Origin: CAKZSB01 sp964646405
GTDB taxonomy: Bacteria; Pseudomonadota; Gammaproteobacteria; Granulosicoccales; Granulosicoccaceae
DNA: 64,000 bases
Assembly: GCA_964646405.1 (NCBI GenBank)
Contig: CAZYDV010000002.1
Location: 11,381 to 75,380, forward strand
Reading direction: 5' to 3'
Below the pieces are notes generated by a model. That model made no database searches, had not been told where the DNA came from, and saw nothing but the letters and a program-made list of their open reading frames with translations. Positions 27,014 through 37,391 of this stretch are shown here, in pieces; the first letter of the stretch is position 1; the number at the start of each line of letters is the position of its first letter. The position numbers and the translations under genes were made by a program.

Positions 27014-27751
27014 ATGAATCGAATTCTACCGTTGGCATTTGCGGCTACAGCACTGCTTTGCAGTGTCAAAAGCTTCGCCTCAAACAGTGCAAGCGAATGC
27101 AACACCTATGCAGCTGGCTATGAACAGGATGTCCATGGTTACTTTCAACTGGACACGGGACGCGGCTTGAGTGGTCAGTCAGAGCAACTGGTCAAAGCGC
27201 TTGCAGGATTGTTGGATGGCAAATGGCGAGGCAACTCGTCCGCAATCAACTGTGTCGGCCATTATTCACGCAGTGACGCCGAAACCACTCATTATTCGGT
27301 CGAAGCTGAAGTGAGTCGAAAGCTCAACGGTGCGCTTAAGCTTGAGGCAGAGCAATCAAATCGGCGCAGCGTGAAGCTCACGCGTCTTTACCTCACACCA
27401 GAACTCGACAGAGTAACCGTAGCCAATTCACGCAACTATTCGATAGAGTTTCTATCGCCAACCCGGGTGCGGTTCGACCATAAGTATCGAGCTAGAAACG
27501 GTGTTACAGAAGAAGACGTCCCGAGATTTTCCCCCGACCCCCGATCCCCTGAAGAAGCTCTCCGATTCCCTGAACGAGCCTATTGCCTCGATGCAAATCC
27601 GAGCCAGCGAGAGGTGACCTGCAATAGCACTCGACTAATTCATGAGATAAAAGAGATTGACCTTAATGATGACCAACTGACGGTGGATCATCGATTATTT
27701 ATGAATGGTTTGTTTGTTTCTCATGAAAAGTGGATGCTGAAGAGAAGCTAG
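27014..27751 (+). CDS. Hypothetical secreted protein
   Basis: A 245-residue protein from ATG 27014 with a Sec signal peptide (MNRILPLAFAATALLCSVKSFA, cleavage near residue 22). Four Cys residues in the mature part suggest disulfides (one near the N-terminus in SECNTY, one in INCVGH, two near the end). Beta-rich, no known domain recognised. An earlier in-frame start exists at 26996. It stands alone between two minus-strand genes. Confidence 0.55.
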   Translation: MNRILPLAFAATALLCSVKSFASNSASECNTYAAGYEQDVHGYFQLDTGRGLSGQSEQLVKALAGLLDGKWRGNSSAINCVGHYSRSDAETTHYSVEAEVSRKLNGALKLEAEQSNRRSVKLTRLYLTPELDRVTVANSRNYSIEFLSPTRVRFDHKYRARNGVTEEDVPRFSPDPRSPEEALRFPERAYCLDANPSQREVTCNSTRLIHEIKEIDLNDDQLTVDHRLFMNGLFVSHEKWMLKRS

Positions 27752-27795
27752 GCTGCGTGGTGCAATCCTGCCAACGCAACACGCCTGGGAGATTT

Positions 27796-28440
27796 TCAAT
27801 TCGCCCCGGGCGGGATGACTCCAAGTAGTGATTTATGAATATATCCTGTAATCGATGAGTCATCGTTAACACCGATCTGCAGCCAGTCGCCGCGTCGATC
27901 AAACACGGTGACCGTGCTGCCGATTTCCAGCGACGTCAGGATCTGATCGCTGGTAGACGGACCTGCTCGAACGTTGCTGTACTGCCGCTTGACCTGCAGC
28001 ACCGGATAGGCACTTTTATCGTCCGGTGCGTCCTCAACGGCGAGCAGAGGTTTATCGACGGCCAGCGTTGCAGCGGCTATTTCACGAAAGCTGTTGTCGT
28101 CGGCAATCACTTCGACCGGCGGCTTGGCCGCATCGGCCTCGGCAACCTCAAAGCCCGAGATTTGCACTTGCTGCAACTGCTCGCCGCCAGATGCCGGCTC
28201 GTCCGACGCGACGTCCTGGCGGCCGGCATAACCTTCCATCTGAACGATCTCCGACGGTGACATCTCAGGCAAACTGCCAAGCACCAGTGCAAGCGCCGCG
28301 AGCGGCACGCCGAGCGCACACGCAGCGATTGCCGCCCATCTTCCGAATCGGGCGGGTTGAGGTGTATTGACCGTGTCGACGAGGTCGCTCGGATCTATAT
28401 CGGGAAAATCTTTTACTGTTCGCATCGGGCAATCTGGCAA
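27796..28440 (-). CDS. Membrane-anchored SH3-domain protein
   Basis: A 214-residue protein. A cytoplasmic N-terminus (~35 residues) is followed by one membrane segment (FGRWAAIAACALGVPLAALALVLGSL), an acidic linker, and a C-terminal bacterial SH3 domain (residues ~145-210) with the typical RQYSNVRAGPSTSDQILTSLEIGSTVTVF and GDWLQIG...GYIHKSLL. Such domains usually bind peptidoglycan or wall peptides. ATG 28425 is an equally possible start. It lies downstream of the giant lipoprotein gene on the same strand, separated by ~300 bases. Confidence 0.75.
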   Translation of the reverse strand: MPDCPMRTVKDFPDIDPSDLVDTVNTPQPARFGRWAAIAACALGVPLAALALVLGSLPEMSPSEIVQMEGYAGRQDVASDEPASGGEQLQQVQISGFEVAEADAAKPPVEVIADDNSFREIAAATLAVDKPLLAVEDAPDDKSAYPVLQVKRQYSNVRAGPSTSDQILTSLEIGSTVTVFDRRGDWLQIGVNDDSSITGYIHKSLLGVIPPGAN

Positions 28441-28693
28441 TGGGTAACTCGAATCTCACCATGTTTGAATAGAACTGGCAAACCTCCTGTCGACAGCCGA
28501 ATTGATGAGAGATTGTCGGGGTTTAAAATCCAAACCCACTTTCAGGAATGTTACACGATTGTTGTAGCCATACGCCAATTTCCCAACGATTCGACCCTCG
28601 ATAAGTTGACAAATCCCTTTGTTTTGGGGGATTCTGGACATGGTGCAATGTCGAGAACCGATGCCAGCAGCAAAACTCCGCTCTGCCCGGACA

Positions 28694-28716
28694 CCCGCGC
28701 GGTTATTGCGCGCGGG
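28694..28716. terminator. Strong GC hairpin after the giant lipoprotein gene
   Basis: An 8-bp stem (CCCGCGCG and CGCGCGGG) with a seven-base loop lies ~20 bases past the stop codon of the giant gene. No clear T-run follows on the minus strand, so it may be a weak terminator or only a 3' stabilising structure. Confidence 0.35.
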
Positions 28717-28736
28717 GCTAGCAAGGGGCGAAAAAT

Positions 28737-31700
28737 CTACTCTAACGTCGTCGCCACAACCGGCGACTGCGGTCGGATGAATCCACGCACGGCGATGACT
28801 TCCTCAATATCGATACCGGCGAAGGCGCTGGTTTCTGGCGGCGCCAGATCGAACGACAGGTTCTCGCCCTCTCCGACATCGACAGTCTCGGCAGACTCAT
28901 CCGACAAATCGCCGTTCAGATTGCGATCATACAAAAACGATCCGCCGTTATCTGTGTTGTAGACGCAAGCATTGGTGGGCGCGAATGTGATGTTCGACCC
29001 GCCCTCGCCCACCGCGATCTGCAACGCGTTTTCATCCAGCATCAGAGACTGATATTGCGCGCGCTCTATCAGACTATGGTCAGCACCGGGACCGGCCCAA
29101 TTGCAAATAAAACCATTGATCGTACCCACTCGATCACTCGCTGTAACCAGGCTCTGTCCGTAACCAAACCAGGCATCGCCGTGCAGTGCGTCCGGCCCAA
29201 CGATACCAACGTTGAGCACCCGTGAGTGGCTATCGCCGGCGCCGGCCTGCCAACTGTAGGCGTAGGATCCGGCATTGTTTGTCGGGTTGAATTCGGCCTG
29301 AAAGACCGAGAAGTCGTTGGCCCAACCGTCGTCGAACAACAACTGTGAATAACCGGGATCTACCTGACCGCTGGGATCAAAGCCGCTTCCGATCGCCGCA
29401 TGCCCACAATACATACCGTGGCGATACTCGCTGCGAATCTGCTGATGTTGAAGCCGTTGAAACGCCACCGAACTCAGGTGGCGAACAGCAGCGTCAGGGC
29501 AATTGCCGCTATCGACGCTATCCTCTGCACTGATCTGCAGCAGACCTGAAAACTCCTCGGGCACGCCGTTTGGCGAAGGGTTGAAAAGCAACGCGATGTC
29601 CGATGAACGCGCATCCCCCAACGCTGAATCGAACTGCTGCAGGGTCACGTGATAATGCCAACTGCCGGTGTCCGGGTCTCGCGCCACTGAGGCATGGTCA
29701 AATTCGATCCCCGCTACGCCCTGCGCCTGCAGCCGGTCAGCTACATTCACACTGCCGCCGTCGAGCAGCAATTGCTGTTCATCAGCATGCAGTTGTCGCA
29801 CAGTAGCCGCCATCAGTAACAAGCCAGCTGTAGTGCGCTGTCTGGCCGCAGATAATTGCTCATTCAACTGCGCAGCCGCACAGACGTGCCCGCTCGTCGC
29901 ATCGTAATGCGCCCAAATACCCAGATCGCCGCCGGGTAGTGTGGCTATCTGGCCAGAGCGATCGGTACCGTCCGGATGATCGCGATAATCCATAGACGGA
30001 CCAAAGCAGGCGGCGTGTCGAGACGCGGCAATCAGCCCATCGGTGTGCAAGCGTTCCGCCAGGTGATCGCGTCCGGTGAGTACTCGCGCGATGCGCTCGG
30101 CGTCAGAACGGATCGCATCGGCACCGCGAATCGCAATCGGATCGTAGTCGATCAACGGCGGCTCGGCGAACTCGTGACCGGCACAATGTGCCAGTTCAGC
30201 GGGATCGATACCGGTACCAGATTCATCGCAGGAGGCGTCGGTTGGAAAATCTGTGTGACCAGGCATGACCGTCTCGCCATCCTCACAGGCAGGATCTGGC
30301 GCATCGCCGGTTTGTGAACAGAATTCAATCGACGGCGGCACTGCATCCGGACCAGACGTTTGCCCGTTCAGATCACAAAAAATGCCGTCAATCGCCTCTG
30401 ATCCATCCGGACAAATGCCTGCCGGTATGGAGCTTTCACCGGTGTTGCCGTCTGGATTGCCGATAAACGGGCCGTCTGCATCAACACAGAGGTCAGTCGA
30501 TGCGCTATCGGCGATGCAATCAAATGCACCATGCTGCGCATCAATACCATCGACCGGGAATGTACAGACACCACTTGCAGGATCGAAGCACGCCGTTTCA
30601 TCGACCGGAAACTCTGTTGTGCCCGGTGTCCCGGTCGGATCAAATGGCGGCGATCCATCTGCGCACTGACCATCCACGGCAACCGCACCGTCGGCGCAAA
30701 TCAAATCTGCAAAGGTATCCGTGTCTGACAAGAAAACACCAAATCCTTCACTATGGCCCAATTGTCCGCTCACATCATTGGCAAAAGGTGATGCCACGCT
30801 TAGGCCAGTTGGAAAGTAGCTCGACGTTGGCAACCCGTCGAAAAGTTCCTCGGCACTGTGATCGAATATATGCTCAGCGATCACTTCGAGATGCCCACTA
30901 GCGGCGTCGGGCTCGGCGCGGATAAAGTATTCCGTGCCGTGCTGTCGAAGAGCGAATTCCACCGAACCTCGATCGAAACCGACGAACAATCGAAATTTAC
31001 CATCGCTATCGCGTGGCGTCTCAAACGCACCCGATGCATCCAGTTCCAGAACGCTGTCGAGGGTTTCGGAGAACTCAAAGTACCAGCCATCTGTTTCCGG
31101 TGCCACGTAGAGCTCAGGTTCACCATCACCGTTGAAGTCGTGCTGCCCATTCAACGCAGGCCGTGCATCCAACAGATACCACGCGACGCGAAGAATGTCT
31201 CCATCAAGATGACGAAGTTCAACATCGGCGGCGATTCCACTTTGATGTTCTAGATAGGCAAAGCCCGGCACGACTGCTTCTACAACACCAGCCACGCTAT
31301 CGAAAGATGGCAGACCGCCGCGCTGAAAATGAACATAGACCTCGCGCTCGTCATGATCAGCATCGAAGAATACCTCGATGAAGATCTCAAGCAGCTCATC
31401 TGTCTCGGGCACTTGAAGCCAGTACTCGCCCGGTTCAAACAGAGGAATGTTGCCGTCGGAATTCAGCTCACCCAGAAGATTAAGTCCCAGGTCATGCAAG
31501 TGTGGAAGCAGCGCAAGCTCTGACAGATCAGGACTTGCCACAAAAGCATCTTCCAGCGCCGTGCCGCTGCTTGTATCAAAACAGCTAAAGGACGCTGGAT
31601 CGGAAGAAATCGCGCCGCAGGTGGGCAGAAAATCGTTCGGATTATCGGCGGTGTTGAATGCTACAAAGGCGTCGGCATTCAGACGCCCTTGCAACACCAT

Positions 31701-34700
31701 TTGAGCCTGCGAGTCGAGCTGCGATCCAACGACATCTGAACCGGTGGACAGTTGCACGGTTGAAAAGCCGTTGTCAGTAAATGAAAGCGGGCCATCGTAG
31801 TTGAAAAGTATTCGTTCGGACTGACAAGCTTCGGCCTGCAAATGCGTACCATCCCCGGCGATACAAAGCGACTGGCCAGGTATCAGATCAATTTCATTGT
31901 CGAGATACCCTGGTGACGAAATTTCGGTTGTCGCGATCGACTCGCGTCGATAAACACTGTAGCCCGCGAGATCACCGGCATCGTTTTCTATCGGCGCACG
32001 CATCTCGATGTCACAGTTCCGGCCAGCCAGCCAGGGAACATGAAAGTAGAACTCGGGTTGTAGTGCTGCACCTGTGTGATCGCGCGCGGGTGCGTAAATC
32101 TGGAAATGCTCTTGAGGCAGAAAATGGGCATCGTCACCAGTTGCAGCACAAACCATTGTCAACTCATACTCGATAGCACCGGGCACAACCGCACCAAACA
32201 ACCTCACTTCACGACTAACATCAATCGTTGAGAGCTCAGAGAGACTGGACAACTCACCGTCCACGGACAGGGATAGCTCCTCTACTACCGGCAATTCATC
32301 TGGCAGTGCCACCGTGATCTGACCGCTGGCACCCGGGCGCGATGGGCATTCGGCATCCCCACAGACAAGCACAGTACCGTCGGGTCCTAACGGCGGATGA
32401 AACTCAATCTCATAGTCCAGCGAGACATACTCGCCCAATGTCTGGCGTGTCGCGTCTGGTACCAGCAGCGAAACACCCAGTTCAAAATCGGATGTCGCGT
32501 CCAATTCAATTTGCACGTCGCCGCTTACTGGCAGCGTTTCGCACTGGGGTGGCTCGAAAAAGCCAGTGTCAGAGAATTGTTCTGGCGCACAAAGAAGGAT
32601 CGTCTGCAGGTCGGTAACTTCACCAAACACCGCACCTGACAGGGATATGCTGGCAATCTCTCCCGGATAGACATTACGCGTCTCCAGCACCAGCGCATTG
32701 CTGACACTGCCATCCCCGGCAGTACGCGTTGTGGCATGCATCGTCAGCAGATCAAAATCATTACCCGGCTGCTCGTTTGTAGTGCCGGGCAGTTGGCCGG
32801 GGATGTTCGGATCGTGATCGTTGGGATCGAAAAGCGAAGGCAGGCCGTCGTAGTCCCGATCGTAGACGATACCGACAACGGTATCGATGTCGCTCGCGAA
32901 GGCAAGCTCGGGGTAATCCAGTGGGCAATCCCGATCTTCTTCGTGAAAACACACGACCTCGCGCTCGTCGAACGCTTGAAAATCATCGTCAAGCACATCA
33001 AACCGAATGATCTCCAGACCCATTTCAAAATGCCCGTACGGATCGTCTGCAGGCAGATCCCTGATTACCCTGCCTAAATAGAGCGGCCCGTCGTCGTCAG
33101 TGTGCTGATCAAAAATTGCGATCAGATCGTTGTGTACCAGATTAGTGGTAAATGAACCGGCTTCTTGCGGTGTCGGTTCCATCAGATACCGCTTGTCCTG
33201 ACGCGAGAACCCAAGTTTTACGAAAGTCAGTCCAGGACGCCCCGCATCCAATCTGACCGGCAGACTACTATAGTTCGGCGGCACGCCGAAGACCGTATCC
33301 AGGTCTTCGAACATCTGAATATTCTCGTCAAAATGCACGCCCGCATAACGGATGAATACGCCGTCGGTGGCATCGCCGAGCAAGGTGTAGCCGTCGGTAG
33401 CAGCGAACGACAATTGTTCTGCAGGTAACAATTGCAGACCGCTGTAGCCGTCTGGATTGTCGAGTACTAACCAGTCCCCGTAGTAGAGGCGGTGATAGGT
33501 TATTCCACCCGTGCTCGCATCATAGGGCTCGGCCACGGCTTCATCAAATGCCACGTCCGGTGCCGTGACATCGCCAATCGCGTTAACACTGGCCACTCCA
33601 ATATCGACAAATGCCTGCGTACTGCCGTGAAAATCGGTGTAGAAGTCAGCGAAGCGAATCTCCAGTATCCAATACCTGCCATCCGCATCACGCATCAGGT
33701 ACAAACGCTCGGGCGCGACGTTGCCAACGACTACATCCAGACCACTGGTCATCAAATCCGGAGCCACAGTTGCCTGCTCGATTAACTCGCGAACATTATG
33801 TCCAACTACTGATTGCATACCAAAGAGTGGCTTGCTGTCAGTAGTCTCTGCAAGTGTCAGCCGGAACTCACCCTGTTCGACCAATGCGTACAGAGGTGCA
33901 AACGCAGTGTCAGTGTTTTCGGCTGCGGTCAGATGAAAGCCTGCCGCACTACTGATAAACAACAGGTCCACGCGTCCCTGTCCGGCAGCCTCATCTTCAG
34001 CGGTCAGATACAGCGGCGCACCCGGGACCTCAAGATTCGACACATCAATGCCTTCAGGTTCATCGCCCTCCAATCCCGGCCGGTGCTGATCGCTAATCAG
34101 GCCAAGCCCTGGTACCTGAGTAAATTGAATGTCGGGCCCAATGAACAATGGCGCGTCCCGCGGACACAAATCCAGATGAGGTACGTAGCCGTCCGCGTGG
34201 AAGAAAATTTCCGGCAGTTCATTCTGGTACCCGTCGATTTCAAATCGCAAGACATAGTCCCGCCCATAGTCCGCACCATCGAGAGCAGATAATTCTTCAA
34301 TGGTGTAGGTTCTGCGCTGCAAACCATCGACGTCTACAAGCTCCGAACTGATCGAAGCATCGATACGATTACCCTTGATAAATTCTCCCGTATCGGGAAC
34401 ATACTCGACCCCGAAGACAGACAGGCTCAGGCGCTGGTGATCAGCGCCCAGTTCCGGGTCCTGGCCGTCAAATCGTTCGATTGTGCAACTTGCCGCGACG
34501 CGATTGGCACGCTCGCCCAGATCTGAACCAAAATCTTCAATGTCCTGCTCGCGGTACTGTGGCAAGACGGGAATGTCCCCCAACCCAGATGCCAGTTGTC
34601 GTGCCGCCACTTCAAACAGATCGCCATCATCGATTTCGGTCACGCTCAATAGCGAGGAGACGATGGTGGCAACCGAGATATCACCCGTTGGCTCAAGCTG

Positions 34701-37391
34701 TTTCTGGTTGTTATAGTTGGGTACATACCGGGTGTTGATCTCACCGTCGTCTGTGATGATCTTAAATTCAGTGAAGTAGCCGCGCGACGCATCGATCAGG
34801 TAGTTGCCGTTCAACACATAGTCGAGCAGAAACAGCGCTGTGCGAATCGGCACCGAACTTTCGCTCGTCAGCGTCTGACCGAACAGTTCTCGAGGCAGCG
34901 CCGCGGTCAGCCCGCCAGCAACGCGATCACGTGCGCGCTGGTAAGCGTACGACGCCTCACTGACACCGTTCACACCGACAATTAGATCCCGAAAACCGCT
35001 CGCATCAGCCGGATAGATATCTAAAAGGAGCTGACTGAAATCCAGACTGTCTGTACCGGAGACATTGGCTAGCTGAATGGCAGTGTCTATTGCTTCAGCG
35101 GCATATTGTGCGTAAAAGCTCTCGCGGCCGGTTAGAACCTGCGCGGTTTGTGTGGCGGTGTCGCCCAGAGTAAAGGACAGCGCTCGGATCAGCTCGGAGC
35201 TGTCTACCACGTGGCCCCCGGCGCGCAGCGGACCACGGCGATCGGTAAATATCGGAAAACCTTCAGGGGTGAGGTGAACCTCTTCTCCTACCCACTGGAA
35301 GTGATCGGCGATAACCGATGCCAATCGCTTGATATTGGTTTGACTGCTGCGATTGTCGACGATGCTGTCGATGACGCGGGTAGACACCAGTGTACTGTGC
35401 TGCAGTCGTTCATGCAGCTCATTGAGTATTGCAATCCGATCGATCAGGTCGAAATCAGCATCAGTTGGCACGCTGTCAAATCGGTTGATGCTCAACCAGG
35501 CGTCATCTACCTGCTGCTGCAAGCGTTCCCAATCACTGGAACCTGTGATCTCCGCCAGAATATCGTCGAGTCGCGGGACATACGCATAGGGCGGCACCGC
35601 ATCGCCGTCGCCGTCGATCACACTCAGGGGCACCAGTGGATCGCTGGTGTAGTGGCTGTCGGCATCGAGTACACCATCGCCCACTTTAAACAATCGAATG
35701 GCGCGCTCGTCGAAGCCAGGTGCACCAGGCAGGTCGACACCATCAAACAGAATGGATTGAGGCAGTCTCAATGCAATGACACCCGCATCGCCTGTCGCGT
35801 TTTCCTCTACGACCACCGCGAGCCCCAAAGACAGAAAAAATCGTTGCAGCGAGCGCCGCTGAACGCGATCTTTCTCAGCCTGCGCAGCCTCTACCAACTG
35901 TTGGAAATCGTCGTTGTCATCGCGTTCCCCAAAAATCTCTGCCAAGGCTTCGTCAGTCCCCACCTGCTGTGCCTGCTCTATGCGTTGCTCAACGGTGTCG
36001 GTGACATTCTCGCTGATCACCGCCTCAAGCCCTGACAACAAGCCCTGCGATTCACTGTCCAGGGATCCCTGCAGGTTACTTTGCGAATCTTCCACGACGA
36101 CTTCGGCGGACACGACATTGCTTTCTAGATCGGCAAGCGCTGAGTCTTCAATCACATCGGATTCCGACTCAAGTAACGCCGCCAGTTGATCTACATCGTT
36201 TTCCTCCAATGAGACAGCCAATTCCTGTTCCTGTGATTGAACGACTTCTGCAACGCTCTGTCCCTCCGGTATTTCGATCAGATCATCGGCGGTCTCTTCG
36301 AGCACGCGATCAATCTCTACCACCACGGTGTTGATCACGGTATCGAGCAAATCGTCCACCACAGTCGGCGGCAAACCCATTGCCACTAGCGAGGAAACCG
36401 ACTCACGAATCTGATCGACGATTGCCTTGACCACGCGATGCGTGATTGGATCGACATCGACGGGCACTGGCACACCGTTATGATCGATGTTTGAAGGGTC
36501 AGCGATGGTCTGAATCGCCAGCGCTTGCGACTGACCGTCGCGATCACTGACGATAAGCGCGCGAATCTGAAGACGGCCGAGACTTCTAAACGCGGTGATG
36601 ACATCCGCATCAGGGGTGCCCTCATCAACCGCCCCGACAGCTAACAGATAATCGCGCACGTCGCTTGCGGTTACCTCATAGTGACCGGCTGAATCGGTTT
36701 TGACCGTTGCCACCGGCTCGGCGAAATTCACATCTGTCAGTAAAAAAAGCGACACCAGTGCTTCGACTGGAGTCATGTCCTGTCGCGACAAGCTATTGGT
36801 GTCACCATCGGCGTCGCTGAGTATTATCGAGCCATTGGTACCGTCGGCGGACGGAGCATCAGTACTATCGGGATAGCTTGTTACCACACCGGTCAGCGTG
36901 ACCGGGCTACTAACAGTAAAAGTGGTAACCGAGCTGTCTGTGGCGTCGTTCGAATCAATGGCGGTAAGCGTTGCAGTGACGTCGCCATCGCTGCTATAGC
37001 TCGTCTGCATCTGGGTTGTCACGCTGCAGTCTGCGATCAGCTCAACCGCCTGGCCACCACCAGGATCCAGTTCACAACTGATCATGTCGGCGTCAGCGTC
37101 TGAAACCTGCCAGCTGAACGTGACCAACAACGGATTATCGCCATTGGCCGTGGCGACAAAAGAATCGACAGTGGGACTGGAGTTGACCACCGGTGGTACC
37201 GGCTGTTCACCGCCATCGGGGTTATCGACGTTTCCGCCACCATCAACCGCGGCGCCACTCGATGGCGCAGATGCGCTCCCGCCGCCACCACATGCGGCAA
37301 CCGCCAGTGCCGAGATCAGTGCCAACGTCAGGGGTCGAAGGGTTTTAAGGTAGAGACCACAGGGGTCCGAGAACACGCGAGGCAGGTTCAT
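28737..37391 (-). CDS. Giant (2884-residue) predicted lipoprotein, unknown function
   Basis: A single uninterrupted frame of 2884 codons. An AAGGA stands eight bases before the ATG. The N-terminus is a long signal with lipobox AVAAC (Cys34) followed by a Gly/Ser/Pro-rich linker, so it is expected to be lipidated and anchored in the envelope. A PKD/Ig-like domain (~68-150), a segment resembling a carboxypeptidase-regulatory fold (~150-240) and an acidic helical region (~330-480) can be seen. Calcium-type Asp-rich motifs occur at ~1508-1528 (DRDYDGLPSLFDPNDHDP, as in thrombospondin type-3) and ~2080 (DFNGDGEPEL). A Cys-rich stretch with repeated DGxxAxDGxxC units lies at ~2228-2405, and a ~480-residue C-terminal domain has no recognised match. 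No adhesin sorting tail and no protease or glycosidase motif was seen. Codon use looks like its neighbours. Confidence 0.75.
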   Translation of the reverse strand: MNLPRVFSDPCGLYLKTLRPLTLALISALAVAACGGGGSASAPSSGAAVDGGGNVDNPDGGEQPVPPVVNSSPTVDSFVATANGDNPLLVTFSWQVSDADADMISCELDPGGGQAVELIADCSVTTQMQTSYSSDGDVTATLTAIDSNDATDSSVTTFTVSSPVTLTGVVTSYPDSTDAPSADGTNGSIILSDADGDTNSLSRQDMTPVEALVSLFLLTDVNFAEPVATVKTDSAGHYEVTASDVRDYLLAVGAVDEGTPDADVITAFRSLGRLQIRALIVSDRDGQSQALAIQTIADPSNIDHNGVPVPVDVDPITHRVVKAIVDQIRESVSSLVAMGLPPTVVDDLLDTVINTVVVEIDRVLEETADDLIEIPEGQSVAEVVQSQEQELAVSLEENDVDQLAALLESESDVIEDSALADLESNVVSAEVVVEDSQSNLQGSLDSESQGLLSGLEAVISENVTDTVEQRIEQAQQVGTDEALAEIFGERDDNDDFQQLVEAAQAEKDRVQRRSLQRFFLSLGLAVVVEENATGDAGVIALRLPQSILFDGVDLPGAPGFDERAIRLFKVGDGVLDADSHYTSDPLVPLSVIDGDGDAVPPYAYVPRLDDILAEITGSSDWERLQQQVDDAWLSINRFDSVPTDADFDLIDRIAILNELHERLQHSTLVSTRVIDSIVDNRSSQTNIKRLASVIADHFQWVGEEVHLTPEGFPIFTDRRGPLRAGGHVVDSSELIRALSFTLGDTATQTAQVLTGRESFYAQYAAEAIDTAIQLANVSGTDSLDFSQLLLDIYPADASGFRDLIVGVNGVSEASYAYQRARDRVAGGLTAALPRELFGQTLTSESSVPIRTALFLLDYVLNGNYLIDASRGYFTEFKIITDDGEINTRYVPNYNNQKQLEPTGDISVATIVSSLLSVTEIDDGDLFEVAARQLASGLGDIPVLPQYREQDIEDFGSDLGERANRVAASCTIERFDGQDPELGADHQRLSLSVFGVEYVPDTGEFIKGNRIDASISSELVDVDGLQRRTYTIEELSALDGADYGRDYVLRFEIDGYQNELPEIFFHADGYVPHLDLCPRDAPLFIGPDIQFTQVPGLGLISDQHRPGLEGDEPEGIDVSNLEVPGAPLYLTAEDEAAGQGRVDLLFISSAAGFHLTAAENTDTAFAPLYALVEQGEFRLTLAETTDSKPLFGMQSVVGHNVRELIEQATVAPDLMTSGLDVVVGNVAPERLYLMRDADGRYWILEIRFADFYTDFHGSTQAFVDIGVASVNAIGDVTAPDVAFDEAVAEPYDASTGGITYHRLYYGDWLVLDNPDGYSGLQLLPAEQLSFAATDGYTLLGDATDGVFIRYAGVHFDENIQMFEDLDTVFGVPPNYSSLPVRLDAGRPGLTFVKLGFSRQDKRYLMEPTPQEAGSFTTNLVHNDLIAIFDQHTDDDGPLYLGRVIRDLPADDPYGHFEMGLEIIRFDVLDDDFQAFDEREVVCFHEEDRDCPLDYPELAFASDIDTVVGIVYDRDYDGLPSLFDPNDHDPNIPGQLPGTTNEQPGNDFDLLTMHATTRTAGDGSVSNALVLETRNVYPGEIASISLSGAVFGEVTDLQTILLCAPEQFSDTGFFEPPQCETLPVSGDVQIELDATSDFELGVSLLVPDATRQTLGEYVSLDYEIEFHPPLGPDGTVLVCGDAECPSRPGASGQITVALPDELPVVEELSLSVDGELSSLSELSTIDVSREVRLFGAVVPGAIEYELTMVCAATGDDAHFLPQEHFQIYAPARDHTGAALQPEFYFHVPWLAGRNCDIEMRAPIENDAGDLAGYSVYRRESIATTEISSPGYLDNEIDLIPGQSLCIAGDGTHLQAEACQSERILFNYDGPLSFTDNGFSTVQLSTGSDVVGSQLDSQAQMVLQGRLNADAFVAFNTADNPNDFLPTCGAISSDPASFSCFDTSSGTALEDAFVASPDLSELALLPHLHDLGLNLLGELNSDGNIPLFEPGEYWLQVPETDELLEIFIEVFFDADHDEREVYVHFQRGGLPSFDSVAGVVEAVVPGFAYLEHQSGIAADVELRHLDGDILRVAWYLLDARPALNGQHDFNGDGEPELYVAPETDGWYFEFSETLDSVLELDASGAFETPRDSDGKFRLFVGFDRGSVEFALRQHGTEYFIRAEPDAASGHLEVIAEHIFDHSAEELFDGLPTSSYFPTGLSVASPFANDVSGQLGHSEGFGVFLSDTDTFADLICADGAVAVDGQCADGSPPFDPTGTPGTTEFPVDETACFDPASGVCTFPVDGIDAQHGAFDCIADSASTDLCVDADGPFIGNPDGNTGESSIPAGICPDGSEAIDGIFCDLNGQTSGPDAVPPSIEFCSQTGDAPDPACEDGETVMPGHTDFPTDASCDESGTGIDPAELAHCAGHEFAEPPLIDYDPIAIRGADAIRSDAERIARVLTGRDHLAERLHTDGLIAASRHAACFGPSMDYRDHPDGTDRSGQIATLPGGDLGIWAHYDATSGHVCAAAQLNEQLSAARQRTTAGLLLMAATVRQLHADEQQLLLDGGSVNVADRLQAQGVAGIEFDHASVARDPDTGSWHYHVTLQQFDSALGDARSSDIALLFNPSPNGVPEEFSGLLQISAEDSVDSGNCPDAAVRHLSSVAFQRLQHQQIRSEYRHGMYCGHAAIGSGFDPSGQVDPGYSQLLFDDGWANDFSVFQAEFNPTNNAGSYAYSWQAGAGDSHSRVLNVGIVGPDALHGDAWFGYGQSLVTASDRVGTINGFICNWAGPGADHSLIERAQYQSLMLDENALQIAVGEGGSNITFAPTNACVYNTDNGGSFLYDRNLNGDLSDESAETVDVGEGENLSFDLAPPETSAFAGIDIEEVIAVRGFIRPQSPVVATTLE

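Noticed and set aside
35148..36035. A 295-codon open frame on the plus strand
   Set aside because: It lies antisense inside the giant lipoprotein gene, has no start signal or recognisable domain, and the opposite frame is a clearly coding, lipobox-bearing protein. Other plus-strand frames across 28.7-37.4 kb were rejected for the same reason.
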